Of a DNA stretch of 51,154 bases, positions 15,728 to 30,700 are shown one piece after another (within the stretch, counting starts at the first letter, position 1; the number at the start of each line of letters is the position of its first letter). The translations under genes and the position numbers were made by a program. Under the pieces are notes generated by a model that was given only the letters and a program-made list of their open reading frames with translations, was not told the DNA's origin and ran no database searches. The stretch comes from a virus: positions 1 through 51,154 of the IMG/VR virus record IMGVR_UViG_3300044630_004167; one strand, written 5' to 3'.

Positions 15728-18700
15728 TGGATTTCGAATACATCAAACCTTTGCTAGCTGACGCCTCCGGAACCGGAGACGGAGAGTATACCGATGCCGA
15801 ACGTCGTGCCGACGTTGCGTCCCAGTTTCGTGACAAGTACGGACGCTGGATTGAAATGGGCCGAGGAATTAAAGGTAAGGTACGCCTAGGTAAAAACAGA
15901 GGAACAGATGCGGGGAGAACTGCACGTATCGTTGGTAAGTTTATTAATGCAACTCCTGATGGCAAATTTGCGAGAGTCTTAGTTGACCCTAGCGATCCTA
16001 ATTTTGGTGGAAAAATTGTCCACATTAGAAACGATAATGCTGAAGAAATACTAGCAACACTGGATCCTGAATACCTTAAAAAACGAGGCATCCAACTAGG
16101 TAAAAATACCGAAGGATTTGAAGTCGGGGATGAGGGTATTCAAGATGAAGATACTCTTACAATAGAAGACCCGACCCCACAGGATCTTGAAGACTCTAAA
16201 GCGGATCTACCAGATCCAGGCGACTACAAGCAAGAAGCGTCTACGCTCACTCAGGCTGCTGTAGCGGGTAGAGATCTAGCTACTGGAAATATTGTCTATG
16301 ACCAAGGGTCTGACCAGTACGGAAAAGTTACCCAAGTTAGAACTCTAGCTAACGGCACTAAGCAAATATTTATTCAGTTCCAAAATGGACGTCGTGCAAT
16401 TATGAACATTGCTGCTGACCACCAAATCACAGCGTGGGTAGGAGCTAGAGAAGATGGGCAACAGGCTCCAGCCACAGGGCCGTCTCCAAAAGAAGAGAAC
16501 TCTGTAGCTGCTCTAGGTATTGACCTGCAGACAGCAACAATGGATGCTAACGGTGCACGTCTTCCAACTCCAGGTGCATTTACCGGGGCATTCCAAAGAA
16601 TTGTAGGCGGAGCCAAAAACTGGGCAGACGTTGCTAAAAGACTTTTTAACCAAGTAGTCACCTACTTCGACTTTGAAACAACCGGCATTAGCAACTACGA
16701 TGGCGACGGAATTAAAAACTCCCCTATCCAGCTTGGTGCAGTAAAAGTTAAAAATGGAAAGATTATTGGCAGATTCAATGTTTACATGAACCCTGGCAGC
16801 AAGCTTTCTGAGTGGTCTGCAGATAACCTTAAGCGTGACGTTGTTGATGAGAATGGGAATGTAGTTTTAGATGAAAACGGTAAGCCACAGTCTACGCTGG
16901 TAACTCCTGAGTGGCTAGCCGAGCAGATGAGTCCGGCTGAAGCTCTCAAACTGTTCTTAGAATTTATTGGCCCTAAAGCTTTACTAGGTGGACAGAACGT
17001 TCCATTTGATCTAGAAATTCTTCAGCGTATGGCAGACGAAGCTGGCGTAAAGCTAGACATTGCTGGAACTATTGACTCTAAAGACCTAGCTTCACTGCTA
17101 CCCACATATGACCCTGAAAAGGGAGTTGACGGTCCTAAGCAAATAGCAGACAAAGAAACAGGTCGGATGCGACCTAGCTCTAGCCTTGGCCCAGTTGCTA
17201 ACTTCCTAGGGTTTGAGCCTGCTAACTGGCACTCAGCTGATGGCGATGCAGAAGATTCTTACAATCTCGTTAGAGCAATCATTGACCGTGCTGCTAAAGA
17301 AGACAATCAAGACATGCGTCTGCTTAATTTTCCAGAAATGCAGAGACTCTATAAAGAACGCATGGCTGCGTTTAAAAACTCTATATCTCAGAACAATCCA
17401 GTCACACAGAAGCAACTAGATGCTTTAAACGAACTTGCTAACTCAGACAACTCGGTAGTTGCTGAAGAAGCTAGAAAAGCTATAGCCGAGGCTACTACTA
17501 GAGGAAAAGCAGCAGAAGTTTTAGCTCGCCTAGATAACGATATCTCTAGGCCTAATAACAACACCGGCCCATCTCCAAAGGAAGAGCGTGGTGGTCCAGG
17601 GCTTTCAAACGATGTACTAGACGTATTAGCAAGACTTCGTAGACGGGTTGGCTTAAAAGAAAAGAAAGTCAAAAAACTTAAGAACTATGTCCCTATGGGA
17701 TTTGGCAGAATGTCTGGCTGGGATCAGTACCCTCAAGAATTTAAAGATATATATGACTCTGCTGCAGATCTAGATCAATTTGTAAAAATGTTCTGGAATC
17801 TAAGAAGACCTGGTCGACCTGTAGATGAAACTATGTATGCAATAGCTGCAGCTATTCATAGAAGCATGGACGCAATTGATAATGGTAGAGGTATTCTCAC
17901 ATACCGAGGAATTAGAATAGAGTTTGATAGCAACTCTGACATTGACGGTAGGTTACTAGACGAGCTAAAAGGTTATTTAGATACAGCTGTAAAATTTGGA
18001 TTTAAGTTGCCAACTACCATTATCTTTGGTAAGGCTGGAGCCCTAACATTTGATAAAAGAAAACTAGGATTTAATCCGGAAACTGGAAAAGTTTGCTTGG
18101 GAGAATCTGACGTAGATGAAAACGGTGGTTTAAGACTTATACTGTGGGATCAGCTCCACAACCTTGAGGGCGATAATGACATGGTTCAGTTTATGGGCAC
18201 TGACCCTAAGACTGGTCAAGATCGTTATGGAACTCTAGGTGGAGAGCGTATCTCTCTTCTCCTATCTACATTTTCTCACGAGCTTGGCCACCTATTTAAC
18301 AGAGAAAAACATGGAAAAATGACTGGAAGTCCAGTCTGGGCAGAACTAAAAAAGATTTTCTGGGGATCTGATTCTGCACCATTCAAGAGATTTAACATAG
18401 TTCCAAAAAGCTCCGATATTGATTTTGATGAAAGAATGGCCGACCTATTTATGGGAGCTTTCATTGCATTCCACAATAAAGAAGATCAGGTTTTACCTTC
18501 CGTTGCTCATTTCTGGAAGATCGCTATTGAGCCATATATTGACGCGGAGCCGGCCTACTGGACAGACAACGCTAAAAGATTAAATAAAAAAGCTAAATCT
18601 GTAAAAGACACCGCTAAGCGTCCAAAAGACATTGCAGTCGGAGATGTTCTATATGACAAAGATGGAAATCTTCACGGAAAAGTTGTAAGAGTAAGCAAAG

Positions 18701-21700
18701 ATAAAAACGGAAACTGGCACTACTGGGTTGAAGGTAAAGATTTCAAACCTGGAGACGTATTCCCGACAGGTTTAGATGAGTATATAGTCCACGGAGAAGG
18801 TATTGTTTATCTAAGCAAAGACGGTGTGCACTTTGTACCAGACAACGCACCTGACTTCCCAGAAAAAGTTCCAAAAACTCTAGATGACTCTAACTCTTCA
18901 GAGATTAAAGTTGAAGACATAAAACCTGGCATGATCTATAACAGCCCTGAAGGTCCGGCTATTGTAGTAAACATAATTAAGCAGGGCGTAAACTCCGATC
19001 CTAGAAAAAATAGAGGCGCTAAAGAACGCGTTATTGTTTACGTTGATCCTATAACCGGTGATATCAAACATGCAGTGGTTCCGACAGGAGATCTAGTAAG
19101 AGTTATGTCTGCTCCTAAGACAGACTCCAGCGAGCCAGAAGGCGGAAGTGGATCGTCAGAACCTGAAGATCCTAATTTAGCAGCAATAAGAAATTGGCTA
19201 AAAATTGCGATAAATATAGGTATGGTAATTCGTCCCGGTGAAGATCTAGATGAGAGAGATCGATTCATATCCGATCTTGCAGACGGTGTAATAGAAGAAA
19301 TTAAAAAATTAGGCCTAAAAGATTATGCTGCACTAGCTGAATATTTGAAAGAAAATCTTTCCTATATAGGGAAGGGCAACCCGTGGTACCAAGTTAGAGA
19401 TTATGTAAGAGAATTCTTGGACCCAGGTTATGGGGAGAGACAGGCCAAAGCTTTAAACAGCATAAAAGAACTTCTCAAAGAAAGAATTATATTTGAAGAT
19501 GAATCTGGCGAAAAGACCGACCCAGCAGGCGGTATTCTAGATGACATCTTACGTCCGTACCTAGCTGAGGCAGCAGACACTAATTACGAAGAGCTTCTAG
19601 ATCTTTTAGATAAAAACCTAAAATCTGGTGAAATCAAGCACGTTCAAAAACTTGAAGGAAATAGCTTCAGGGGAAACTGGGAAGAAGTTGTCAAAGCTGT
19701 ACAAGATATTATCAGCAGCAACCTAGGTAAGCAGCAACCTGTATCTGAAGAATCTGCTAAGCCTACCGAGCAGGGGGAAAATTTTGATGCTGACGGAAAC
19801 CCTATTAAAGTCGGAGATCTTGTAGATGTAATCGATGAATACGGTCAAAAAAAGACTATTAGGATCTACAAATACTTTGTTCAAAAAGGCTATGACTATA
19901 AAATTAATGAATTTCTTTCGTATGAAGAGGGATATGAAATTCTAGGGGGGTACATTGTAAATGTTTTAAATTCAGAAATAGGATATCCACTTAATAAATC
20001 TAAGTTAAGTCCTAAGAATGGGTCTCAGGGAGACAAAAAAGATAGAGAAAAAATAAGAAATAATAAATTTTCTTCTGTAAAAAACTTAATGTATAACAGT
20101 TTTATTAAAAAGCATCGTAAAGAAAATCCTAATATGGATATAGAAGTTGTAAAAAAACTTGCTGAAAGGGATGTTGCAACAGCTTTAGAAGAACTTAAAA
20201 AACTTGGCGTACTTGATTACGATATTTTTAATGGCGAGTTTGATGAGTTTACAAATCACATGTTCTGGACTAAAACTGAAGATGGCAAATATGATACACC
20301 TAGAAAATTCAATAGTATAGAAGATGCTGTATCTGCGGCAAAAGAATACATTGAGAAAAAGAACGCCAGTTCTGAGCCTGAGACAGGGACTGAAGAAGAA
20401 GAAGCTGAAGCCACCGCCACTGAAACTACCTCAGAATCAGAAATAACAACAGACGACCCTATTGGCCGAGGAAAAATCGATCCTAAGGGCTATGGAACAA
20501 ACGAGGGTTATGTAAGAATGACCCATCCTACCCCGGACTTTCCTGCCGAAACCGACGAAAAAAATCTTATTGAAAAAGGTTTTGAGATTGAAGAGCAAGA
20601 TAATGATACTAGACCTTCCCCTAAAGAAGAAGAGTCAGAAGATGACGAAGAAGGTGTAATTCCTTCAGAAGACCCTGCAAAGTTTGCAGTTGGCAAAAAG
20701 ACAACAATTATTTGGCACAATAAAGATTTCAGTTCTCCAGGTGGACGTATAAAGATTACCTACACAAGAAAAGCTGATGGATCTTTGGATAAATACTATA
20801 AAGAGATTCAGTGGATTAATTGGGATGGAAAAATCTCTGGAGATGGGTATGGCCCTGGAGACGTACTAGAGTTCGAGAGGGATCAAGACGAGCAAAAAAC
20901 TTTTAGAATGGCATTCGAATTTGCTACAAAAGCTCTTGCAAAAAGAAATAAAGAGTACAACAACAACGAACTTCCAGGACAGTTTCCGCACCCGTTTAAA
21001 AAAGTTGGTAATGATCACATCTGGAGAGTTGTAAAAGATGCTAAGACTGGAAAACTAAAAGCTGGTAGAGATACCAAGAAAGATATGGAAAAGAAGCCTC
21101 CATTCGGAGCCGTCATATCCCACAAAGATGGCAAATGGACTGCCAACATTCTAGACCCGAAGGGTAACGTAGTTGCAACTTTTGAAGTTGACGGAGATGC
21201 TAACGATCAATCTGCTCTAGAAAATATTATGAACCAGTCTTACGCTGAGCTTGCTAAGAAGTATAGAGAGATTAATGCTCCTACTACTACTCCAGCGGCT
21301 AGACCTGCCGGTAAAGCAACAGACGGGCACAACTTCCCTCTACCTGATGACGTAGAGATGTTTAAAATTAGAAATGGTGGCTTAACCTTATACGGTATAA
21401 ACCTAAAAGCAGATGTAGATATATTTGGAGAGACCTCAGCTAGCATCCGTGATGGTTTAAGATTTGGTGCAGTAATTGAGTATATCGAAGGTAAAGGCCA
21501 TTGGTATGTTGGATTAAGAGATGCTAATAGTTCTTTAGATCAAGAAAGAGGCATAAAAGATCTGTCTCTTTCTGAAACATATAAAACTATTAAAGGTGAC
21601 ATAGATGACCCTAAAGCCTGGGAAGAAGCTGTAAAAGAAGCTAGAAAGTTTGTGTCTGACGCAATAGCTCGTCATGGCGGTAAAAATATTCGTTATGGCT

Positions 21701-24700
21701 ATGAGCACCGTCCAATAAAATCTTTAGATGATGTTAGGGTAAATGACTATATAATTTTTAGAACTAGCTACCCGCCTTCCGTAAATTTTTCTGATACTGA
21801 CCGTCCGGAAGAATATATTTCAAGCATTATAGGTAAAGTACTCTCTATCGGTAAAGATAAAGAAGGTAATCGTACTTTTAAAATTCAAGGAAAAGACGGT
21901 AAAATTAAAAATCTTACCGACAAAAAACTAGATTACGTCGGTGGTGCAGTAAGATTCTCTGATGATGATCCGACTATTGAAGTATCTACACTCGAGATTG
22001 TTAAAAAACGAGTTGCAAAACGTGAAATGAAAGAGTTACGTTATTTTATTGGGATGGATATAGATAAAGATCCTAACAAATCTGAAGATTCTTTAGAAAA
22101 AATTTATAAAGCTGTAGAAGATAAAATTGGACCTGATCTTAGTGAAGATCATATATTTGTACAAAGTTTGAAAAAAGCTCTTTCCAAAAAAATGTATGAT
22201 AAGTCAAACACTAAAGGTTACCTAACTGAGGAAGAAATTTATGAAATAGCTGATAAAGCTATAGAAAAATACTCTACTGGAAAGAAATCCACAACCGAGA
22301 CTGAAGATGACTCAGAAGGAATAACCGGAGCGCACACCCACCCGCTGCCAGATGATGTCGAGATCTTCCCTGCCCACGGCCCAGCAGGGGGTATAGAGGG
22401 TGATTCTTATATCTACTATGCAATAAATGGAGAAGGGTTCCGTCACGAAGCGGACTACAACGACATTGGTGTGAAAGATGGACTTCGTTTTGGGGCTCAA
22501 ATTCACTACGAACCTGCCTATGAATCTATTGGAAGAAAAGGCCAGTGGAAAATAGAGTTACTTAGTAAAAACTGGCATGAAGATTACTACAGAGGCAGAC
22601 TGATTGAAGATAGGAACGCTGTAGTTCTAGGTGACATCAATGACCCTGAAGCGTGGAAAAAAGCTGTAGAAGAAGCTAGAAGAATGATAGCTAATGCTGT
22701 GGCTAAAACAGGCGGCGAGAACGTTCCTTACACATCCGAATACATTGCATTAGAATCTCTAGATCAGCTTCAAGCTGGCGACTATCTTATGAATAGTGCA
22801 TTCTTTCCCCCTGATTTCCGTTGGGCGGGTACTAAGAGCCAATCTTTGTCTACAAATTTCTACGCGAAGATTCTTTCTGTCGGAAAAGATAAAGATGGCA
22901 ATAGAATTTTTGAAGTCGAACGTGACGCAGTTAAAGATTCAAAACCTTATACAACAGTATTTACTGATGAAGAGTTTATAAAAGAATTTGGTATAGACGG
23001 AGGTATAGCTCGCTACTCTGACGAGAACCCAAATGTCGGCGCACCTGCAGAAACTGGGACAGAAACAGGAACAGAAGAACTTACTGAAGAGCAACTTCAA
23101 GCCAATAAAGACGCTTGGACTGAAGTTGGGCTACTTTACAGAAAGTATTTAGCCGCTAAACGAGGCAAGAATATGAAGCGCGAAGCTAAGCGTTTGAAGC
23201 AAGAGCTTAGCACGTTCCCTGTTGTAGTGCTGCATGATAAACTTAGCGATTATAAGGACATCTTAAGCAATACTAGAAACACTTCGACGGATGAGAATGA
23301 AAGAAGAGCTATTACTAAGAGAGTAGCTGAACTTTTAGACGCAATGAAGCAGCTAAACATACTAGTTAGAAAGGGTGTAGATGAGGGTGCTGGCAAACCT
23401 ACTGACGCTTTAAAGTTTAACTTTGACAACCTACTTGAAGAGATCGATTTTAAGGTAGGCACTACTACAGAAGAAGTTACTGAAGAAGAAGAAGAAGAAG
23501 AAGAAGAAACTGCAGAAGAGACTACAACTACAGAAGAGCCTGCAAAGAACGTAATTGAAACTGCTGGCGGAGTTCTTGACTTCAGCGGCCTATCTCCAAT
23601 GCAACTTGGTAAAATCAACAAGCACCTCGACTCCAAAGTTGTTTGGGAAGGCGAGAGCATGACCTACCGCGAACTCTATAAGAGATTCGCTATCGGTAAA
23701 CGTAAATTCCAAGTTAGAAAAGACACAAACTATGTAAATGGAAAACCTGTACACTCGTGGGGGCCTGTAGAGTACCGTCTATTTATTGACGAAAAACGCG
23801 GCACAATCAAAGTGCCTAAGATGATTTTTGATGCTTTTAAGCCTACAAGTTCCGACCCTTCACTAAATGAAGACAGGACTTCTGCAGTCATAGAAGCCGA
23901 GTGGGCCAAAGAAGAGTCTGGAAAGGCTGGAGCTTCTACAACTCCTACAACACCTAAAGGTTTTGGTCCGGTTGCTCTTAATAGCAATATAGCTAAAAAG
24001 TACCCTGCTATGAATGTTGACAAAGACTGGACTATCTACGGTCCAGACGGGTACGCACTCGGTATGGTAACTAAAAAAGAGACTGCTGGTAGCGTATCCA
24101 AAATTACTGTAAGAGATCTTCAAGGTAAAGAGACTACTTACAACTACAACAATCTTGTAAAGATCCTTGCTTTAAGTCCTAAAGACAAAAAAGATATTGA
24201 AAAAGCCGAAAAAGATAAGGCTAAAAAAGAAGATACTACTACTCCTGCTACTCCTGCTACATCAACCGAAACTCCAACTACTGAGTCTAAAGATGATTCT
24301 GTCACTAAAGTTGTTAAGAAAGAGATTAATGATGCGTATAATGTAAATTTAAAGTTGTCAGTGGATGAAAAGCTAGAATTGTGGAAATCTTTAAGAGATC
24401 GTGGACTAATTACAGTTAAAAATATTATGGATGTAGTTCCTGGAGACTATGTTTTAGCCATAAGAAATTTAGACTACCCTAAACCTTTCAATTGGGATAA
24501 ATGGGGTGCCAAAGGGTACTATGAGCAAGAATTTAGAAAAGTAGTTTCAATAGAAAACGAACCGCAGAGAGGTAAATTAAGACCTATACTGGACGACGGG
24601 TGGGTGAGCCACTCTTCCAACCCTGCTAAGGCTGACGTTCTAGTCTTGACTCCAGATGCGTTTGAATCTGGAGGTACACCCCCTGAGCCTGAAACTTCCG

Positions 24701-27700
24701 ACTCTATTGAATTTATACCTTCTTCAAAAATAAGAGGGCTTCAAGCTGGGGATCTTTTCTATATCTATGAAGATGGCAACGGCTATGCCAAGCAATACAT
24801 AGTTGGTTCCAATGGAAAGAGTGTATATGAAACAGTAAATGGGGAACTTCCAGGGGGGGCTGAAGAAAATGTTAGAAGACCTGACGATCTAGACTCTATT
24901 GCAGAAAGAGTAGCTACCGGTAGTGGAGAAAAAGTTTATAGAGGACTTATCCCTACAGATGAAAATGGGAACCCTCTCTCAGCTAGACAGCACAAAGCTA
25001 GAATTGAGTCGGCTGCTACCAGTGCTCCCGAGGCTAAGCCTGCAGAAGAGAAGCCTGAAGTTAATCCAGCAGTTGGGACCGAGTACAACAAAGACCTAGA
25101 GAATGACCTAGCTGTATTTAGAAATGCTCTAGAAGATATAATTGAAAACTTTAGAAACCAGCCTGGTGCTGATAAGGACGTCTACAAGGCAGCTACTAAA
25201 GAGATCTATAACGAACTGAAGAAGCTAAACTCCCTACACAATGAGTCAGAAAATAGCGGAGAAGATCTAGAAAAGATCCGAGAAGTTTATGACCAAAAAA
25301 TGCGTGATATTGGAGATATCCAAGCAGCTAAGGTGCGAGACCTAGGCCCGTCTCCAAAAGAAGAAGAAGTGTTTGCTCAGTCAGCTGCAGACCTACAGAA
25401 TGCAATCATCCAAGAAGCTGTAAGACTCGGTGAAATTGAAGATAGGTACGACGAAACTCTCCGGGACACGCTATTTAGAGTGGCCAACTCTCACAGCATA
25501 GGAGAGGCTCTCAAACAAGTAGCTGCCAAGCGTATTTATAGGTATATGCCTGACGTTAAATTTGACGGCCTACTAAAAGCCATAACAACCAATACAGATG
25601 CTCTTGACCTACTTCACGCTGGTCAAACTTTAAATGTTATGTACTCTACAATGCTCTCTCCTACCGAATGGGTTTATACTGAGCCACGATCTTCACAAAA
25701 AGATTCTGCATGGGTTTATAATGCTTTTAATGCAGATTTGTCTGATATAAAAGATGGTACAGAGCTTTTAGTCCAACCAATTAATAATTCTATGATTGAC
25801 GGCTTATCTATATTTACTGTTGATAGCAATCTTATTGATGCAGTTAAAAAATCAAAGGGCGATGCTTTTGGTCCAGCGGAATCTATAGAGTCAAAAGACA
25901 TTATAGATTACATGAAAGACAAATTTTACCTTAGGGTATTCTCGAGCTTCAACCAGGATGATGTTGATCACCTAAAGCAGGGGATGATCGGGTACTTAAT
26001 TAAGAGCTGGGCAATATCTTCTAATGACAATAACTTAAAAATGCACGCCATGCAGCACCTAGCATCCGAAATTTTTGCTATGGATAGTAAAGCCACTGCT
26101 GGCTGGAACTTTGTAGAGAATGAAAATGAGTCTTATATTGCAAACATGCGTAGGGCTGGTAGGGCACCTGCAGGTGTTAATACATTAGATGACCTACAAG
26201 ACTATCTGGATCAGCGAATTGTAGCTGAAGCAAACGAGCATAAAGAAGTTTACACAAAGTTTTTATACGCTATGTACAACTCTACCCAAGATGCTCTAAA
26301 AGAAGCCGGAATTGACGGAATGATTCTTTATAGAGGGACTGGTGTTTCAGAATTTAAAGACAGTGACAAGCTTCCTTTACCATTTTCACTTTTTGGGTTT
26401 GGTACCAGAGATTTAAGAGATCCTAAGTTTGACGACTTTGTTAATGCTCCTCAAGAAGGTTATGTATATCACAGACCTATGTCATCATGGTCAACTAAAT
26501 TTGAGATAGCTAATACCTTTTCAAGTAGGTACGGAAGTAATACACCGCTAATTGCTGGTGTAAAAATCCCTGCTGAAAGAATTTTTGCATTGCCTGGTAG
26601 CGGTTTTGGGTGCTATAACGAAGCTGAAGTTGTCGTGTTGGGAGGCGAACTAACTCCAGCTACTTATGTTGTCCCAAGAGACCTTTCTTTGATGGGCAGA
26701 AACGAGTTCCTAGAAACTGTAAAAAACAAAGTTGGACCTAAAACCATTCTTACAACGGAAAAAGAGAACGGTAATTTTGTTGAGGTCCTAGCCTCTAGCG
26801 AAGACTTTGAAACTGGTCCAAGCCCTAAAGAAGAGGGTCCAAGTATAAATCTAGACAGCTCTAGCGAAAATGCTGACTGGATTAAGCAAGTCAGCTGGGA
26901 TCTTCCAATTGACATGGGTGAGTTCCTAAGCATGTTCTCCACAAGGGATCAGCTTTCCTACTTTATGACTGAGCCTGTTGCAGTCGGTATGCCTGAAGAA
27001 ATGTCTCGTAACCTATGGCCAGCTGCAGATGAGCACTTTAAAAAGATAGATGAAATGCCTAAGCCAGAAGAGCCTCGATACCTCCCTGAGCCTTTTGATC
27101 CCCAGGACCCAAATCTTGATCTAGAAGCCTTTTACAATTTTGACTACAGTAAAAATCCAGACGGATCTCCATTTACCAGAAGTCAAGCAGGAGATATGGC
27201 CTATGCAGAACTTGCAGTTCTGCGTGAAATACATAATGGAACTGAAGAAGATATTAAAAATGCTATACGTCACAGACTTGATACATATCTAAAAGTTACT
27301 GCTAAACCTGACCCAAAAGCTACTACAACTGTAGAATCGGTTGAGGACCAGATTGAAGGGGATTTTGATTTAGACTCTCCAGTTGAGGAATATCCAAATC
27401 CTTTCAATGCGAGCACCTCTATAAAAAGATATCTAAACTACTATACAGACAAGTACGGCAGACGTTATGCTTTGCTAACCGATATTTTCCAGAACAATAC
27501 GGGCAATCTTTACGTTACTGCTTATGACACTACTGGAAAAACTCCAGAGCAAGTTCAAGAAGATTTTATAGATTCAAAAAACTACCTAACTCCAGACTTA
27601 CATATTGCATTTATAGGGACTACATATGCTACCCCGGATCCTAATGATAAAAATTATGAATCTAAGAGATATATTGATCTTGTAACAACATGGCCGGAGT

Positions 27701-30700
27701 ACCGTAGACGTGGTCTAGCCACAGCACTTCTTAATGTTGCTAGAAAGTATTCTAAAGAGCCTATTGTTCATAGCACTTCACTATCAAATGCTGGATTTGC
27801 ATTTTCTAATAGTGTAGATAGGAATCCTCAAGACCACACGAGCGAAAAGTCTATAGCATGGCAAGAAGAGAACTCTAACACTGGCCCATCTCCTAAAGAA
27901 GAAACTCCAGTAGGCAATTTCTTACCCGAGCCTTTTGATCCTAGAGATAAAAAAATTGACTTAGATACAATCTACAACTATGATTACACTCAAATGCCTG
28001 ACGGTACTCCATTCAATGATGCTGATCAAGAGCAGATGGACATTATATCTAGAAGAATAGAAAACACTCTTAAAGCTAATAACGGAGACGAGACTTCATA
28101 TCCAGTTCTGAATCTAAAAAACTTTAGAAGAACTTTATATCAACAAATAATTGCTAAGCCAACCGAAGGCTCTTCTACTACAAGAGAGAGCATTCTTAAT
28201 CAAGTAGAGTTTAGCGATAAGCCAGCCGTTAAGTATTTTGATCAAGCTAGCAAAAAAGAGTATACAAGATACGTAGACACGTTTACCGATAAGTACGGTA
28301 GAAAATACTACATAGTAACTAACATAGACGAAAGTTCTGGACGTCAGACTGTAGTAGCTTATGACGAGAAAAACTTTGAAGGAATGCCTCTACCGGAGGA
28401 CTATGTAAGAAACGATCAGCCAGTCTCCGGTATGAGTGATGTTGGGGCACTGCAAACTTATATCTATAGAGATCCATCTGTTACAGAAATCCAAAGTGCA
28501 ATGGTTAAAGATAACTACCAAAGAAGAGGTCTAGCAACGGCTATGGTTGCTATCTTAGAAAAGAGAATTGGCCTTCCGGTAGTACACTCTGACAATCTTT
28601 CTAAAATGGGTTTTGCTTTTTCAAACAGTATTGATCCTGGAAAGCCAGAACTTCACAATAATGAAGAATCTATTAAGATACAAAGCGAGACCGGTCCATC
28701 GCCTAAGGAAGAGATCCCAGAGGATGACGGAGGAGATGAGGTAGACACTAATCGTACTCCAGGTAATATCCTCGCAGCTCAGCTAAAAGTTCTAGCAGAT
28801 GGGCTAGGAAAAGATTTTTCTGAGAATGCTGACTATAAGGATATATCGGTTGACCCAGAGAATCTACCAGAATCACTAGACATTTGGAAAAATCTACAGT
28901 TCATGGCACCGATGTCACAGGATCTAAAAATAGTTGCAGCTGAACTAATTTCCGCTGAAATGAAATCTTCTGCAAAGAACATCCTCAGGTCACTAGCCTT
29001 AGCAAATAATGAAGAATTACTGTACATTGGTGAAGAAGTATATGATCTATTAGCGGATAATGAAGATGAGTCTGACGATTACGACATTATTATGAAAGCT
29101 TTTGGGACAGATCTAAACAATCTAACTAGGGACTCTCTAATCCTTTCTTATGATGCAGAAGACGTGACTATGTATGTAAGCACGGTAAATGCTTTTATAG
29201 ATGACGATGAAGATAGACCTGACTCATATTTCACTCCAGAAAGACTTAAAAAGCAAATAAGTAAGTATGCAAATAAAAATGATATGACTATATTGTCTAG
29301 CAATAGCCCTGACATAAGTGAATCTATGAGATACGTTGGATCGGTTCTTTTTATTAAACAGTGGTCTCAGACTTCAAACAATGAGACACTTGCCGATGCC
29401 CTACAAAAAGCAGCCGTTGAAGCTTTTAATATGAAAGATGGAAGCTGGGCAACTTCAACATCATATATAGAAAACGAGCCAGACGAAAAACTAAAAGAAG
29501 TGATGAGAGAAACTAGTAAAAGTTATAAAGAAAAACTTGACTATCTTTATGACATGAACTCTCAAGTGTATATGGACTTTATTAAAAGTATGTACAAAGT
29601 TACTCAGGCGTATTTAAAAGACCTAGGTATTAAATACGTAAGAGTGTATAGAGGTACTGGCGTGACTGAAGCTAGAGATGTACAAGGAGATTCTGACTTT
29701 AAGTCCTCTGGTGTAGGTATGGTAAATGTAATGCAAAGACCTATGTCATCATGGTCTTTTGACGAAGAAACCGCTTTAGGATTTGCTGCAAATAGTGGAG
29801 ATAATGATGTCAGAGATCCAATGTTTGTAGCAACTTTAGTTCCAGCGGGTCAGGTGCTAGGCTTCCCTGGAACCGGTTTTGGTTCTTTTGAAGAAGGAGA
29901 GCTTGTCCTTCTTGGCGGGTTCCCGAGAAAAGTTATGGCAGCTGTTCATAAAAATAATTCTCAGGAGAAAAAATCCACAGGAAATTGGCTGTCCGACGCT
30001 GTGGTTTCAAATGATCCTGTCTCAGAAAGAGACTTCTTCCTTAGAAAAGCTTTGCCTCAGATAGACGAACACTTTACTAATTTAAGTGAGTCGGATACTC
30101 AAGATCTTCTTAACCGCAACTCGGGGATATCTGACTCTACTGGCCCGTCACCTAAGGAAGAGGAAGTTTCTGATGATCAAAACCAACCGTACAACTTAGA
30201 CAATAGTAGTAGAAATGCAAACTGGGTGAAGTTTGTCCCGTCTCCTAAAGAAGAGGTCACGGACGCTATTGCTAAAGCGTACAAAGATTTCTTAGATAAA
30301 AAGCACCCTAACTTAGAGTACCAACCTTTTGACGTGAATACTCAGATAGGTATAGGTCCAGATAACGACATCATCGGCCTAGTTCGTCCTGAAGCCTTGA
30401 AAAAGATTCAAGGCAACTTAGCTGCAGAGCCAACTACTGTAAACAGTATTGAACAAGATTATAGAAGTGGAGAGGGACTATACGAGCCAGTACTAGTAGG
30501 GTATAACCCGGATACTGGGTATGCTACAGTACTGGAAGGTAACCACAGAGTACAGGCAGCTATCAACGCTGGCGAAGAATTTATACCTACAGTTCTAGTG
30601 ACTTGGGGTATATCTGCTAGAGATGAAGACGATTCCGAGGACTTTACCCCCGGCATAGTAGAAAAAACTCCTGGTAACCCTTTCAACACTGACGTCAGCT

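Noticed and set aside
23470-23530. Run of glutamate codons in B as a microsatellite or sequencing fault
   Set aside because: It stays in frame, lies in an acidic linker between modules, and the rest of B has similar acidic linkers.
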